Source: Oehlia diaphana
Lineage: Eukaryota; Glomeromycota; Glomeromycetes; Glomerales; Glomeraceae
Reading direction: 5' to 3'
Assembly: GCA_003833135.1 (NCBI GenBank)
Contig: QZLH01000563.1
Coordinates: forward strand, 47,419 to 77,259
Length of the DNA stretch: 29,841 nucleotides
Made by a program: the position numbers and the translations under genes. The notes under the pieces were generated by a model. The model saw only the letters and a list, made by a program, of their open reading frames with translations. It had not been told where the DNA came from and made no database searches. Below, piece after piece: positions 9,558 to 19,200 of the stretch; position 1 is the first letter of the stretch; each line of letters begins with the position of its first letter.

Positions 9558-9705
9558 AAAAAATTGATTTTTTTCTCCAGAATTAATGTATCCAAAGAAG
9601 AACGAAGCTGCCATAGTGTAAAAATGTGCGTGAATCTGCAACCAAAGAACTATTAGATGCAGATCACACATCTGTGGATTTACTTCATCTCTTTTTAAAA
9701 ATTTA

Positions 9706-9713
9706 ATCGACGC
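9706..9713. repeat. 8-bp target-site duplication (left) of hAT-like element 1
   Basis: ATCGACGC at 9706-9713 is repeated exactly at 10087-10094, immediately outside the two inverted ends. Confidence 0.85.
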
Positions 9714-10086
9714 TAGTGCTCCTAACGGGTCAAGTCGGATCAGGTTTTGAAGATATACCCGACCCGACCAAAGTGAAAAAGTCTTGACTCTAAACCCAAT
9801 CCGAGTATAGTTTGACCAGATATCCCGGGCCTAAACCAGAATTTTCAAAGGAAAAAAAATGAGCAACCACCATTTTTTCGGCATTATAATGAAATTATAA
9901 TAGATTTAATGGATTTGTAATATTAAGCTTTGTTATCATTCATTTATTATAATTAATTAGTATTTGTTCAACAACTCGGGTCAACCGGGTCGGGTCATGC
10001 GGGTCACCGAGTCATATAAATTATTGAACCTGACCTGAACTTTCGGGTCACATGTCCCGGGTCAACCCATTCGTTTAGGAGCACTA
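9714..10086. mobile_element. hAT-like MITE, copy 1 (373 bp)
   Basis: The left end is TAGTGCTCCTAACGGGTCAA and the right end on the minus strand is TAGTGCTCCTAAACGAATGG. The element is flanked by a perfect 8-bp duplication ATCGACGC. TAG...CTA ends with 8-bp target sites are the hallmark of hAT transposition. Both ends carry several GGGTC/GACCC units, probable subterminal transposase-binding repeats, around an AT-rich core. No coding sequence is present, so mobility would depend on a transposase made elsewhere. An inverted copy lies at 10907-11894. Confidence 0.85.
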
Positions 10087-10094
10087 ATCGACGC

Positions 10095-10898
10095 TAATAA
10101 AAAATTTCAAGAAAGGCAACCCTTTGGTTAGTGGATTTTACATTTAGTTACAAAATAAAAATTTAATATTTTAAATAGTGTATCACTATGCATAATTTCT
10201 TATATTCTTCATCAGCAGCTGATAACTGTAATCACTAAAAAAGTTCTCTCGTTCATATTATTGCTGAATAAGCGAATTTCTTTAATCTTTTTATTAGTGG
10301 TATGACTTTTGTTCTACTTTATATTGTGACAATTATATTGTCAAAAATTTTTAATTTTAGTTATAAATAAATAAAAAGTTATAATTTATTTACTAATTGT
10401 CTATCATTTTTATTTAAGTTTATACTTGATGATAAGTTAATTAATTTCTACTTTACTAATATACCATTTGTAATTCTGCTGAATTTTATTATAGCCTTTG
10501 ATTGGGGAGATATTCTAATTCATTTACTAATATTTAAAATAGAAACTAGTTTACTAATCTTGTAATAATTTAATTAATCTTATAAACAAATATACAAGAA
10601 GTTTCTTGCATTTTCATTTCATAAAATGATGATTCATTTTCTTTATGGCTCAATAACTTTTTAAATATTATTATTATAGCCAATTATATTATTCTATTTA
10701 TACAAAATCTTATTGTAAAACATAAAAATAAATGAAAAATTTCTTTGAAATAAAAAACTGATAAATGCTTATATTATTATTTAGAATCTAATCCTGGTAT
10801 AGTGTATTAATACACATTTCAAGAACAACATTTTATGATTTTTAGCGCAATTAAGATGATTATTTCAAATTTTTTGTATACATACTTCATTTTTGTTA
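10095..10898. other. AT-rich intergenic sequence
   Basis: This separates the two hAT-like copies. I see no gene, no clear repeat and no RNA structure; the composition is close to 75-80 percent A+T by eye. Confidence 0.4.
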
Positions 10899-10906
10899 GT
10901 TAGCAA

Positions 10907-11894
10907 TAGTGCTCCTATACGAACGGGTCGACCCGGTGACCCGCATGACCCGACCCGGTTGACCCGAGTTATTGAACAAATACTAATTTATTATAATAAA
11001 TGAATGATAACAAAGCTTCATAATATTATAAATCTANNNNNNNNNNNNNNNNNNNNNNNNNNNNNNNNNNNNNNNNNNNNNNNNNNNNNNNNNNNNNNNN
11101 NNNNNNNNNNNNNNNNNNNNNNNNNNNNNNNNNNNNNNNNNNNNNNNNNNNNNNNNNNNNNNNNNNNNNNNNNNNNNNNNNNNNNNNNNNNNNNNNNNNN
11201 NNNNNNNNNNNNNNNNNNNNNNNNNNNNNNNNNNNNNNNNNNNNNNNNNNNNNNNNNNNNNNNNNNNNNNNNNNNNNNNNNNNNNNNNNNNNNNNNNNNN
11301 NNNNNNNNNNNNNNNNNNNNNNNNNNNNNNNNNNNNNNNNNNNNNNNNNNNNNNNNNNNNNNNNNNNNNNNNNNNNNNNNNNNNNNNNNNNNNNNNNNNN
11401 NNNNNNNNNNNNNNNNNNNNNNNNNNNNNNNNNNNNNNNNNNNNNNNNNNNNNNNNNNNNNNNNNNNNNNNNNNNNNNNNNNNNNNNNNNNNNNNNNNNN
11501 NNNNNNNNNNNNNNNNNNNNNNNNNNNNNNNNNNNNNNNNNNNNNNNNNNNNNNNNNNNNNNNNNNNNNNNNNNNNNNNNNNNNNNNNNNNNNNNNNNNN
11601 NNNNNNNNNNNNNNNNNNNNNNNNNNNNNNNNNNNNNNNNNNNNNNNNNNNNNNNNNNNNNNNNNNNNNNNNNNNNNNNNNNNNNNNNNNNNNNNNNNNN
11701 NNNNNNNNNNNNNNNNNNNNNNNNNNNNNNNNNNNNNNNNNNNNNGTTTCATTATAATGCCGAAAAAATGGTGGTTGCTCATTTTTTTTCCTTTGAAAAT
11801 TCGGGTTTAGACCCGGGATATCCGGTCGAACTATACTCGGGTCGGGTTTAGGGTCAAGACTTTTTCGACCTGACTTGACCCGTTAGGAGCACTA
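10907..11894. mobile_element. hAT-like MITE, copy 2, inverted, interrupted by an assembly gap
   Basis: The ends are TAGTGCTCCTATACGAACGG (left) and TAGTGCTCCTAACGGGTCAA (right, minus strand). The 8-bp target duplication GTTAGCAA is perfect at 10899-10906 and 11895-11902. The sequence is the reverse complement of copy 1, with an internal loss of roughly 45 bases near the left end. The known parts total 279 bp. Positions 11037-11745 are N; if colinear with copy 1, only about ten bases should be missing there, so the gap length is probably an arbitrary estimate. Confidence 0.85.
11037..11745. other. Assembly gap (709 N)
   Basis: An unbroken run of N lies inside the second hAT-like copy. Open frames that appear to cross it are artefacts. 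Confidence 0.98.
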
Positions 11895-12443
11895 GTTAGC
11901 AAAAAAAAATATCTGATTAAAAATTTCATTAACTGGAACTGTATTAGTGATGAAATCTTTCAGACTGGCCGACATATGACTGACAGCAATCAAACCATAA
12001 TTATGGAATAGATCAGGTGCACGTCAGCGCAATTCAAAGTTATTTATACAGGTTAACCTAAACGTTATGGTTATACAGGAATTTTTTAGGTGAATTTTTT
12101 TTTATTAAAAAGACGAATTTTTCTATTTACAAAAAAAAAAAGATAAGTATTTATTAAGATTAATGAAATCTAGAATAAAGAATGATTTTTTATAAAATAT
12201 AATATTATTTTGTTGAATCTTGCTAATTTGATCTCCAGATGAAAATCACCCAGGTGATTTCACTCATATATAAATTTATTAAAATCAGGTAATTTCACCC
12301 ATAATAAACCACGAACATAAAATGACCTGCATTTAAAAATAAGTTTTTACGACGCATTTATTGTGAATGGAAAATCTATAATCACGCTACATCATATATA
12401 TATGATACCACCACTAAAGTTAAAAGTAATTGAATTATAATGA

Positions 12444-12960
12444 ACCAAAGATAAAATTAAATGAGATTAAATGAAATCAGAAATAAAAATATACAAGGTT
12501 AGAATGAACCAAAACCAAAGATAAAATAAATGAAAAGGTAAATGAATAAACAAATCGTGATAATACCAAATCAAACATAAGTAAAAATGAAATCACAAAG
12601 TCAAAGTATAAAGAAAATAAAAAATTCAAACCAAAGGAAAAGAAGCTTAAGAAGAAACCCAAAAAAGAAACCCAAAGAAAAAATCAAAAAAAACCTGAAG
12701 AAACATGAAAAGAAATCCAAAAGAAACACAATGAAACCCAAGAAGAAATCCAAAGAAGAAGTCCAAGGAAAAACCCGGCCAAAATAGAAGAAACCCAAAT
12801 GAAAAATGAAACTGGTTAATTAAAGTAAAGAAACTAGTCTTCTGAAAATTTGAAACTTAGGATACCGAAGTTGAAAATCTACAAAAAAGAAAATGAGTAA
12901 TTAAGGGACAATAGCAAATAAAGAAGTAAACAAATATTATAAAAAAGAAGCTTACCTTCA
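12444..12960. repeat. Purine-rich imperfect tandem repeat
   Basis: Units such as AACCAAAGATAAAAT (about 12444 and 12513) and GAAACCCAAAGAA recur with variation. The strand asymmetry gives long open frames on both strands that are low-complexity Lys/Gln or Phe/Leu strings and are not taken as genes. Confidence 0.6.
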
Positions 12961-12974
12961 AAAGTCTAAGAAGA

Positions 12975-13062
12975 AAGAAAAGGCGTTAAAAGACGTTAAA
13001 AGACATTAAAAATGTTAAAGGTTGTCAAAAAGTGTTGAAAGATGTTAAAGAACGTTAAAAAA
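12975..13062. repeat. Short tandem repeat of GTTAAAAGAC type
   Basis: About eight degenerate 10-12 base units run from GGCGTTAAAAGACGTTAAAA to AACGTTAAAA. It lies just inside the right arm of the inverted-repeat element. Confidence 0.6.
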
Positions 13063-13219
13063 AAGGTTATTCGTTATCTGATAAACAAATAAGGTGATAT
13101 CACCTATGTTAAATAAATTTATTATCACTATTATAATAAAAATTAATAGGTGATTTCACCTAGGTGATTTTACCCCGAGTGAAAATTATAATCTATTTTG
13201 TTTTAGGCCAAGTACATAA

Positions 13220-13479
13220 AATTATTCATTTCTCATGACCGGGCGGGTCATGTAAATGTTACAAAAAGATAAAAATTTTTATTTAGTCATGTGATTTTGG
13301 TTTTGACCAATCATAATCAAAAAAATAAATTTTTTTTCCACCCGGTGACCCGGGTAAAAAATTTATTAAATCAACTAATCATCATCTATGAATCGGCTAA
13401 ATTTTTTCGAAAAATAAATTTTTTTTCCAGGCGGCAGGGTCAAATTTAGCAATTTTTTTTCATGAGAAACGAATTATTT
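13220..13479. repeat. Candidate 260-bp MITE with 19-base inverted ends
   Basis: AATTATTCATTTCTCATGA at 13220-13238 is matched by AATAATTCGTTTCTCATGA on the minus strand of 13461-13479. Next to the left end is GACCGGGCGGGTCATG, and a GGTGACCCGGGT block lies centrally near 13342. A related fragment (CATGTGAT ... GGTGACCCGCCCGGG) occurs at 27232-27297. No target duplication was found. Confidence 0.45.
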
Positions 13480-15454
13480 AATTAATTGTGCTGTCATCTT
13501 TAATCTTTATTGTAGAAGTCTGTATTGATATATGCAATGAGTGTAAAAAATAGTTTACAATAAATATGAAATATGTGACTAGTATGCAACATTTGATTTC
13601 TATAGATTTACTACTGAATAAAAATGAAGTCATTGAAAAATCCTCCTTTGGAATAAAGTTATAAGAGGTGAATTGTCATTAATGTATGGAGGTTAATATC
13701 TAATATGATAAAGAAATCATTAAATAAAAAAATTTTTTTAGAAGCAGAATATGATAAGAAGGAAATGGAAGAATGTGTGAACAAAATTTTCAGGGATTAA
13801 GAGTGGAACCTTAAGAAAGATTATTAGAGTTTAAATTTTTATAGAATTCGAAATTCTAAAATAGTCTTAATCTTTGCCCTTAGTAACTTCCTACAATTTT
13901 TATTATATTTCCGGCCATTTTTCAAGCTCATCGATCATAAAATAATAAATGTGATCTTTGATACTCTTCTTTTAATTTTAAACCAATATCACAAGACCCT
14001 TTCCTACGTGAAAACTTTGGATTGTAAAGGTTTAGGGATCTAAATAAAGATTATATGAACAATAAAGAACAAGATATTATTATTCTAAAAAAGATTTTTA
14101 ATGAAATTAAGTGTTATCCAATGAAATTGTATATTTGATGATGATCATGGATTACAGAAATCTCTGAAAAAAAATTTGATTATAAAAGTCTTTATGAAAC
14201 CATTAAAAGAATTAATGAACAAAAGTTTACATATAGGGAATTTTTTTTTTTTTTTACCAAAAAAAAAAAAAAAAGTAACTAAAAAATTTTACTTTATTGA
14301 TAGACCATTGCACGTATATTTTTTTATAGAAATAAAGTCTGTTGATTTGCAAATTACTAATTTAAATTGTTATAAAAATCATTAAAAAAATTATCTATTT
14401 ATTTTGGGTTTGAGTAGGAAATCTAAAACAATTATGAACAGGCGTGTGAATATGGCAAGACCAAAAAATTTCGTCATTTTATGTCAATCCCACTTATAAA
14501 AATTCAACTAATAAAAATTTATATTATGTGTTTTTATATGTTAAGCTTATTGCAAAATGTATTCTGCAGTAATCTTTTTCAATTGAGTGATCTTTTCAAA
14601 AATTTATTTATAATACAACTAAATATAGATTCCTTATATATCATTAATTCCAGCAAAATTTAAGTAATGGGCGGAATTAAGGGATGAAGATCAACCTCTT
14701 GGATCCAATGAAACCAAAAAATTTTTTTAACCAGAAAAAACACGATTCCATATTTGTAACCTGTCAGGTACCTGCTGCAAGTCCAGCAGGTATCTGCCAT
14801 GAAAACTACAGGTACAATACCTGCCATGAAAGTAACAGACCCGCTGGGACTTTTGACATGAACGGCTTGCCATATTATTTAAGTTACGTATCACAAAATT
14901 AATTAAGACTCTCGCAAATGAAATATGGTTGGTTCAATCCAAACTGAATATGTAAATACGCCTAGCCTATAAGACTATTCATAGAGTAGTGCTTTTCCAA
15001 AAAAGAAATATATTTAAGGTTTATTAATATTAAAAAGACATTTAGACCAAATTGATCTTCTTGTGACACATTTGGGGAAAATTTCTCCGTAAACGCGAAA
15101 ACAATGACATCCCTATAAAAATGAAACGTATCAAATTCGTTTTACATTGTTGTTATTATTGGTTCATATTTGGTAGTTTATCCTTTAAAATGATTATTAA
15201 CAATCCATTCAAATTCATATTTGTAAAATTATCTGCTTTCCAAAATATATTAAATTTCTTACAAATGTGTTGAAGAATTTAAATCTAGCTTCTGATTTGA
15301 GCCTCAATGTGGTTTCAATTAGAAACTCATTAGATGCGATTAAATTAAATAATCGATATTTTTGTCACTATTTTAGACATTGAATATTGGATGTAATCAC
15401 TGGAGTATTTAATGACTCTTTGACGACCGTGCAAAAAAATGATCAAGCTTCAAG
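13480..15454. other. Intergenic sequence with possible coding debris
   Basis: Short open pieces suggest old exons, for example EAEYDKKEMEECVNKIFRD near 13740-13797 and ITEISEKKFDYKSLYETIK near 14152-14210, but stops break them and no family is recognised. A-rich and T-rich runs occur near 14238-14273. The hairpin cluster at 14761-14853 is listed separately. The 15010-15454 part is the upstream region of the kinase-like gene; I see no clear TATA box. An ATG at 15439 opens a 9-codon uORF that overlaps the main start. Confidence 0.35.
14767..14853. other. GC-rich hairpin cluster with 27-bp period
   Basis: GGTACCTGCTG (14767-14777) pairs with CAGCAGGTATC (14784-14794) across a six-base loop, with one mismatch. 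CAGGTA (14809-14814) pairs with TACCTG (14818-14823) across CAA. CTGCCATGAAA is repeated at 14794 and 14821, a 27-base period. AAGTCCAGCAGG (14779-14790) has an inverted relative AAGTCCCAGCGGGTC on the minus strand at 14839-14853. It may be a remnant of an inverted-repeat element or an RNA-level structure. Confidence 0.55.
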
Positions 15455-17048
15455 ATGGACTTGAATGAACGACCTCCAACATACGGAAGCTGTTTTGACT
15501 GTAAAACACAACGTACTACAATTTCATGGTGCAAGAACTGTGAGATTGCTTGCTTGAAGGAAAATTTCCCCAATTGGACCAGCGGAAGTTCTATAATAGA
15601 TGAGTTCATTAGATATACTCAGCTTAATGCGACCAAAAGCATGGATTACCTTGAATGGATCGATTTTGATAAATTCGACTTGATCAAAAATATTAATAAA
15701 AGGGGTGCTTTTAGCTCAATATATTCGGCAATTTGGCTTGAAGGACCCAGATGGAATCTGGACGAGGGGGCTGAGGTATGGACGCGTAATGGACCGACTA
15801 AGGTTATTCTAAAACGATTGGATAATTCTCAGTACATGAGTCAAGAATTTGTAAATCAAGTAAGTTTTTTGTTATAAACAATGTACAAGTGATTAGCAAT
15901 TTTATTATTTCTAGTTTTAAAATTCATCATCAATAAGTCCAATTAAATTGCGGTAATTAAAAGAGGTCTATCGGTAATAAAGTACAGTAACTGTGGTAGT
16001 GTTACAATAGAATCTTATATACTCATTTTATTTAATGAAAAGGACACGTTTATTTATCTGAAAAAATTGTAAATATTTTCGAGCAGATTAATTGTGACAA
16101 ATCATCGGTTTTGGTCACTTCTCACCCAGGTCATTTTTTACTAACGTGAAATCACGTACAAATCTCAAGCTTCTAAATTAAGTTTGATAATAATATTAAA
16201 TTTATTTTCATATTTATTTTAAAAAGTTATATAGATATCATAAATGTCTACAAAATGGAGCACTAGCAGATTATTTTGGTATAACCAAAGATCCAACATC
16301 AGGCTACATGTTCGTTATGAGATATTATGAAAATGGGGATTTATACTCATATCTTGAAGAATCTATGGAGGTTCTCTGCTGGAGAGATTTTGTAGAAATA
16401 TTATGGTCAATATCAACGGGACTTGAATCTATTCATGAACATGACTTAGTTCATGGGCATTTACATGGCGGAAACATATTAATTGAAAGCGAAATAAATT
16501 CAGATGCTAAAATAGCGGATACTGGATTACATGGGCCTGTTGATAAACAAATTTCATCTGAACAGATTTATGGCGTAATACCTTTCGTTGCTCCAGAAGT
16601 TCTTGATGGAAGTGCAATATCCAAAGAATCCGATATTTACAGCTTCGGTATGATCATGTGGATGTTATCAGCTGGTATACGTCCATACAATGACAGACCT
16701 CATGATAAGCAACTCTTCGAAGAGATCTGCTCAGGATTAAGACCAAATGTAATTGATGGGACACCACCTGTTTTTTCTAAATTAACGTTACAATGTTTAG
16801 ATGCCAATCCATTAAGTAGACCATCGGCATCCCATATTTGTGAGTGTTTAGGAAATTGGTTTACAACAATTTGTGACAGTACTAACCCATCTGAGTTATT
16901 AAATCAATTTGGTACTGCTGAGGAAATCAAATTCTCAAGCTTGGAAAATTTTATTCACAATAACGTACCATCTCATGAAAAAGCCATCTATATCAGTCGT
17001 CCATTAAATTTCATTAACATAGAATCTCCTATACCTGAAAAATTTTAA
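15455..17048 (+). CDS. TKL-type protein kinase-like protein, predicted catalytically impaired (408 aa, two exons)
   Basis: Exon 1 is 15455-15859, intron 15860-16226 (GTAAGT donor, AAAAAG acceptor, phase 0), exon 2 16227-17048. Residues 13-29 hold two CxxC pairs (C13, C16, C26, C29), a probable metal-binding knuckle that I associate with Rhizophagus kinases, followed by NFPNWTSGSSIID. The kinase domain starts near residue 68 (LEWIDF). The glycine loop is degenerate (NKRGAFSSIYSA, 81-92). The VAIK lysine is K120 in VILK. The catalytic HRD motif reads HGH in VHGHLHGGNIL, so H213 replaces the aspartate while the following N is kept. DFG reads DTG with D233 kept, and VAPEVL and SDIYSFGMIMW are normal. 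It ends SRPSASHICECLGNWF plus a C-terminal tail. Likely a cytoplasmic pseudokinase or scaffold. A truncated copy lies at 28478-28918. Confidence 0.85.
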
Positions 17049-17437
17049 TAAGAAACGATTAATTATCACTATATATTTTATGATTATGTATATTAGAAGT
17101 TCAATAAGATTAGTATATATAAGATATTATTTTACTAGGGATATTAGTTAGAACCTTATTTCTTATAAACTTACGAGCTTTTTTTTAACTTAAAAATTAA
17201 ATTTAAATTCGATTCATTAATACTATGTATTATCATTAAAGAACATAAGATAGCAATGCAACCTATAGAGTATGTCCTAGCAAAAATAAATTATAAGGAG
17301 GATTAGGGAAATTAAGGAAGAAAATTTTTAAATTTCTTAGATAAGATTCGTGAAATAGATTTTACTAATTTGAATTAAGTTAAGTAATATTCAATATTCA
17401 TTAAGAATAATTGATTAAAGATTTTATATTTATGCAT
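16617..17437 (+). repeat. Kinase-gene segment duplicated at 28478-29320
   Basis: The last 144 codons and about 390 bases after the stop are matched, with indels, at 28478-29320. Homology ends near ATATGCATT in the copy and TTATGCATT here. Confidence 0.8.
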
Positions 17438-17625
17438 TAAAAACCAAGAAACTTATGTTTAAATTAAAGATTTATATAAAACTACAATTTTTTTACATGA
17501 AATTATTTTAAATTCTTTTTATCTATAAGAAATGAAGAATATAATTAGAAATTCTATAAAAACAAATTTATTTTGGCTGATACTGATTATTATTTATAAA
17601 AATTATTATTAATTAGATATTTATA

Positions 17626-17803
17626 CAAGTGCCGCCCATTATAACGACATTCTTCAGGCCATTACTAGTAAATTTGTTTTAATTGTCGTTATAATGAGAT
17701 TTGTTATGCTTTATATAACGATATCAAAGGAATCCAGAAAATGGTATGTCGATACAATAATATGTCATTATAACGAGATGTGTCGTATAACGGACGGAAA
17801 TTG
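17626..17803. mobile_element. 178-bp MITE, TA target site, pogo/Tc1-like ends
   Basis: The left end is CAAGTGCCGCCCATTATAAC and the right end on the minus strand is CAATTTCCGTCCGTTATACG. Both continue to CGACA, and TA flanks each side (17624-17625, 17804-17805). Internal copies of the motif TTATAACGA occur in both orientations. It is non-coding. Confidence 0.65.
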
Positions 17804-17805
17804 TA

Positions 17806-19200
17806 ACAATATTATAACTTATTACCGTATTTGAATCTTGTGAATAAATAAGTTTCGGTTAAAAGATGTATTCTATGTTCATTTCGTAATGTTATGTTGT
17901 ACTTTATTTTAATAAAGTGTTATGCCTACATCTATATTCTTCTATAATTACAGGATGAGGACACATGATCGGAAAAAAGTTTAATAAAATAAATGTATCA
18001 CATCGACCGTGGGAACATCACAAATGTTACGTAGAAATATTTGCCTAAGTTACTTTATAATCGATTTTACGAGATGCCGATCATCAGACCCATGTAGCCG
18101 AGGTGGGTGGAATCGAGATAATTAGGGTCTTTGATTTATTTTGTCTTTATTGAACCCCTGATCCGACTTGATATGTTTAATTCCCGGGTTACCCAGGTCA
18201 ATTCATAAAAATCTTTTAGTTGAATCTACAGTACGTATATTTAAATTAAATAATTGGATTATTCGGCTCTAAATGACATTATTAACAACATATAATTATT
18301 TTCAAAAAGTAGTACTATAATAACCCAAGTCTGGCCGACTTTTCAAACCAGTCAATCGCATATACATTCGTTCTCACAACAGTGCTGTATGTTCCGTTGT
18401 CATCACATAATTTCAGTGGTAATTTTACGTAATCGAAAAAAAAATGTTAGTAAATATGTCTGTTCCAAGAAAATTAAAAAAAAATATTGAGAAAATTTGT
18501 TGTCATGTGACCATAAAAGGACGATCTACATCCTTTTGCGAATCATTTTTGTCCTTGAACATATTCTGAAAACTTTGAAAATAGACAAAGTTTGTAGAAC
18601 GTAGTAAGCACATGCAAAAATTACGTATGAGAATATATATTAATTTAGAGTGAGTTTGTTTTCATTACATTTAAATAAAGAAATTAAATTAAGAAGTTTG
18701 TACACTTATGATTATTAATCTAATACGGAAAATAACGGATAATGTGTAATATGTAATGCAGCAAAAGCCGAGTAAAAAAATTTTATATCACAAAAAAAAA
18801 AAGCCGATAATCTTTTTTAATTAAAATATCTAAAAAAACAAATGACATAAATATATAATAGATTAACAAAAATAATTTTTTTTTAATAAAAATAGTAAAA
18901 AGATATGCAAATGTTTGTCATCTGCATTTATAAAGATATAAAGATTAAAGAACCATTATTATTTTCAATACCTCAAGATTTGACGATAAAGACCAACTTT
19001 CAATGGCGTAATTTGTTGTAACGAATACGATTTTTTTTACTATTGTTATCGATATATATTTACGGTAATCGTTAAATATTGGGACATTGTGTAACTATGA
19101 AAAAAAAAAGATCGATATATTTTGATATTTTCTTTTAAGGTTTTCACGAAGCTAACTAAAGTTTAGATTCAGGTTTGATTATGTCGAATTTAGTATTATA
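17806..19200. other. AT-rich intergenic sequence
   Basis: No gene is seen. The only GC-rich spots are CCCCTGATCCGACTTG and CCCGGGTTACCCAGGTCA at about 18155-18201, which may be remains of a GGGTC-rich MITE like those at 9.7 and 10.9 kb, and a moderately GC-rich stretch at 18320-18400. Confidence 0.35.

Larger units (their letters stand above)
12242..13171. mobile_element. Candidate inverted-repeat element with purine-rich core (about 0.93 kb)
   Basis: AAAATCACCCAGGTGATTTC at 12242-12261 is matched on the minus strand of 13150-13171 by AAAATCACCTAGGTGAAATC, three mismatches in 22 bases. Each arm is itself nearly palindromic. Inside the right arm is a perfect 14-bp palindrome AGGTGATATCACCT (13092-13105), and inside the left arm lies CAGGTAATTTCACCC. 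The core from about 12440 to 12960 is almost free of pyrimidine runs on the plus strand and consists of imperfect AAGAAACCCAAA-type units. I found no target duplication, so calling it a transposon is an inference. Confidence 0.45.

Noticed and set aside
11004..11810. Long open frames on both strands across the N gap
   Set aside because: They exist only because N is not read as a stop; the flanks belong to a non-coding MITE.
12477..12798. Overlapping frames of 61-66 residues in the purine-rich region
   Set aside because: Low-complexity Lys/Gln and Phe/Leu strings produced by strand asymmetry; no domain.
14176..14902. Three plus-strand frames of 60-72 residues
   Set aside because: They cross homopolymers or the hairpin cluster and show no conserved pattern.
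15409..15609. Minus-strand 66-residue frame
   Set aside because: Antisense of exon 1 of the kinase-like gene.
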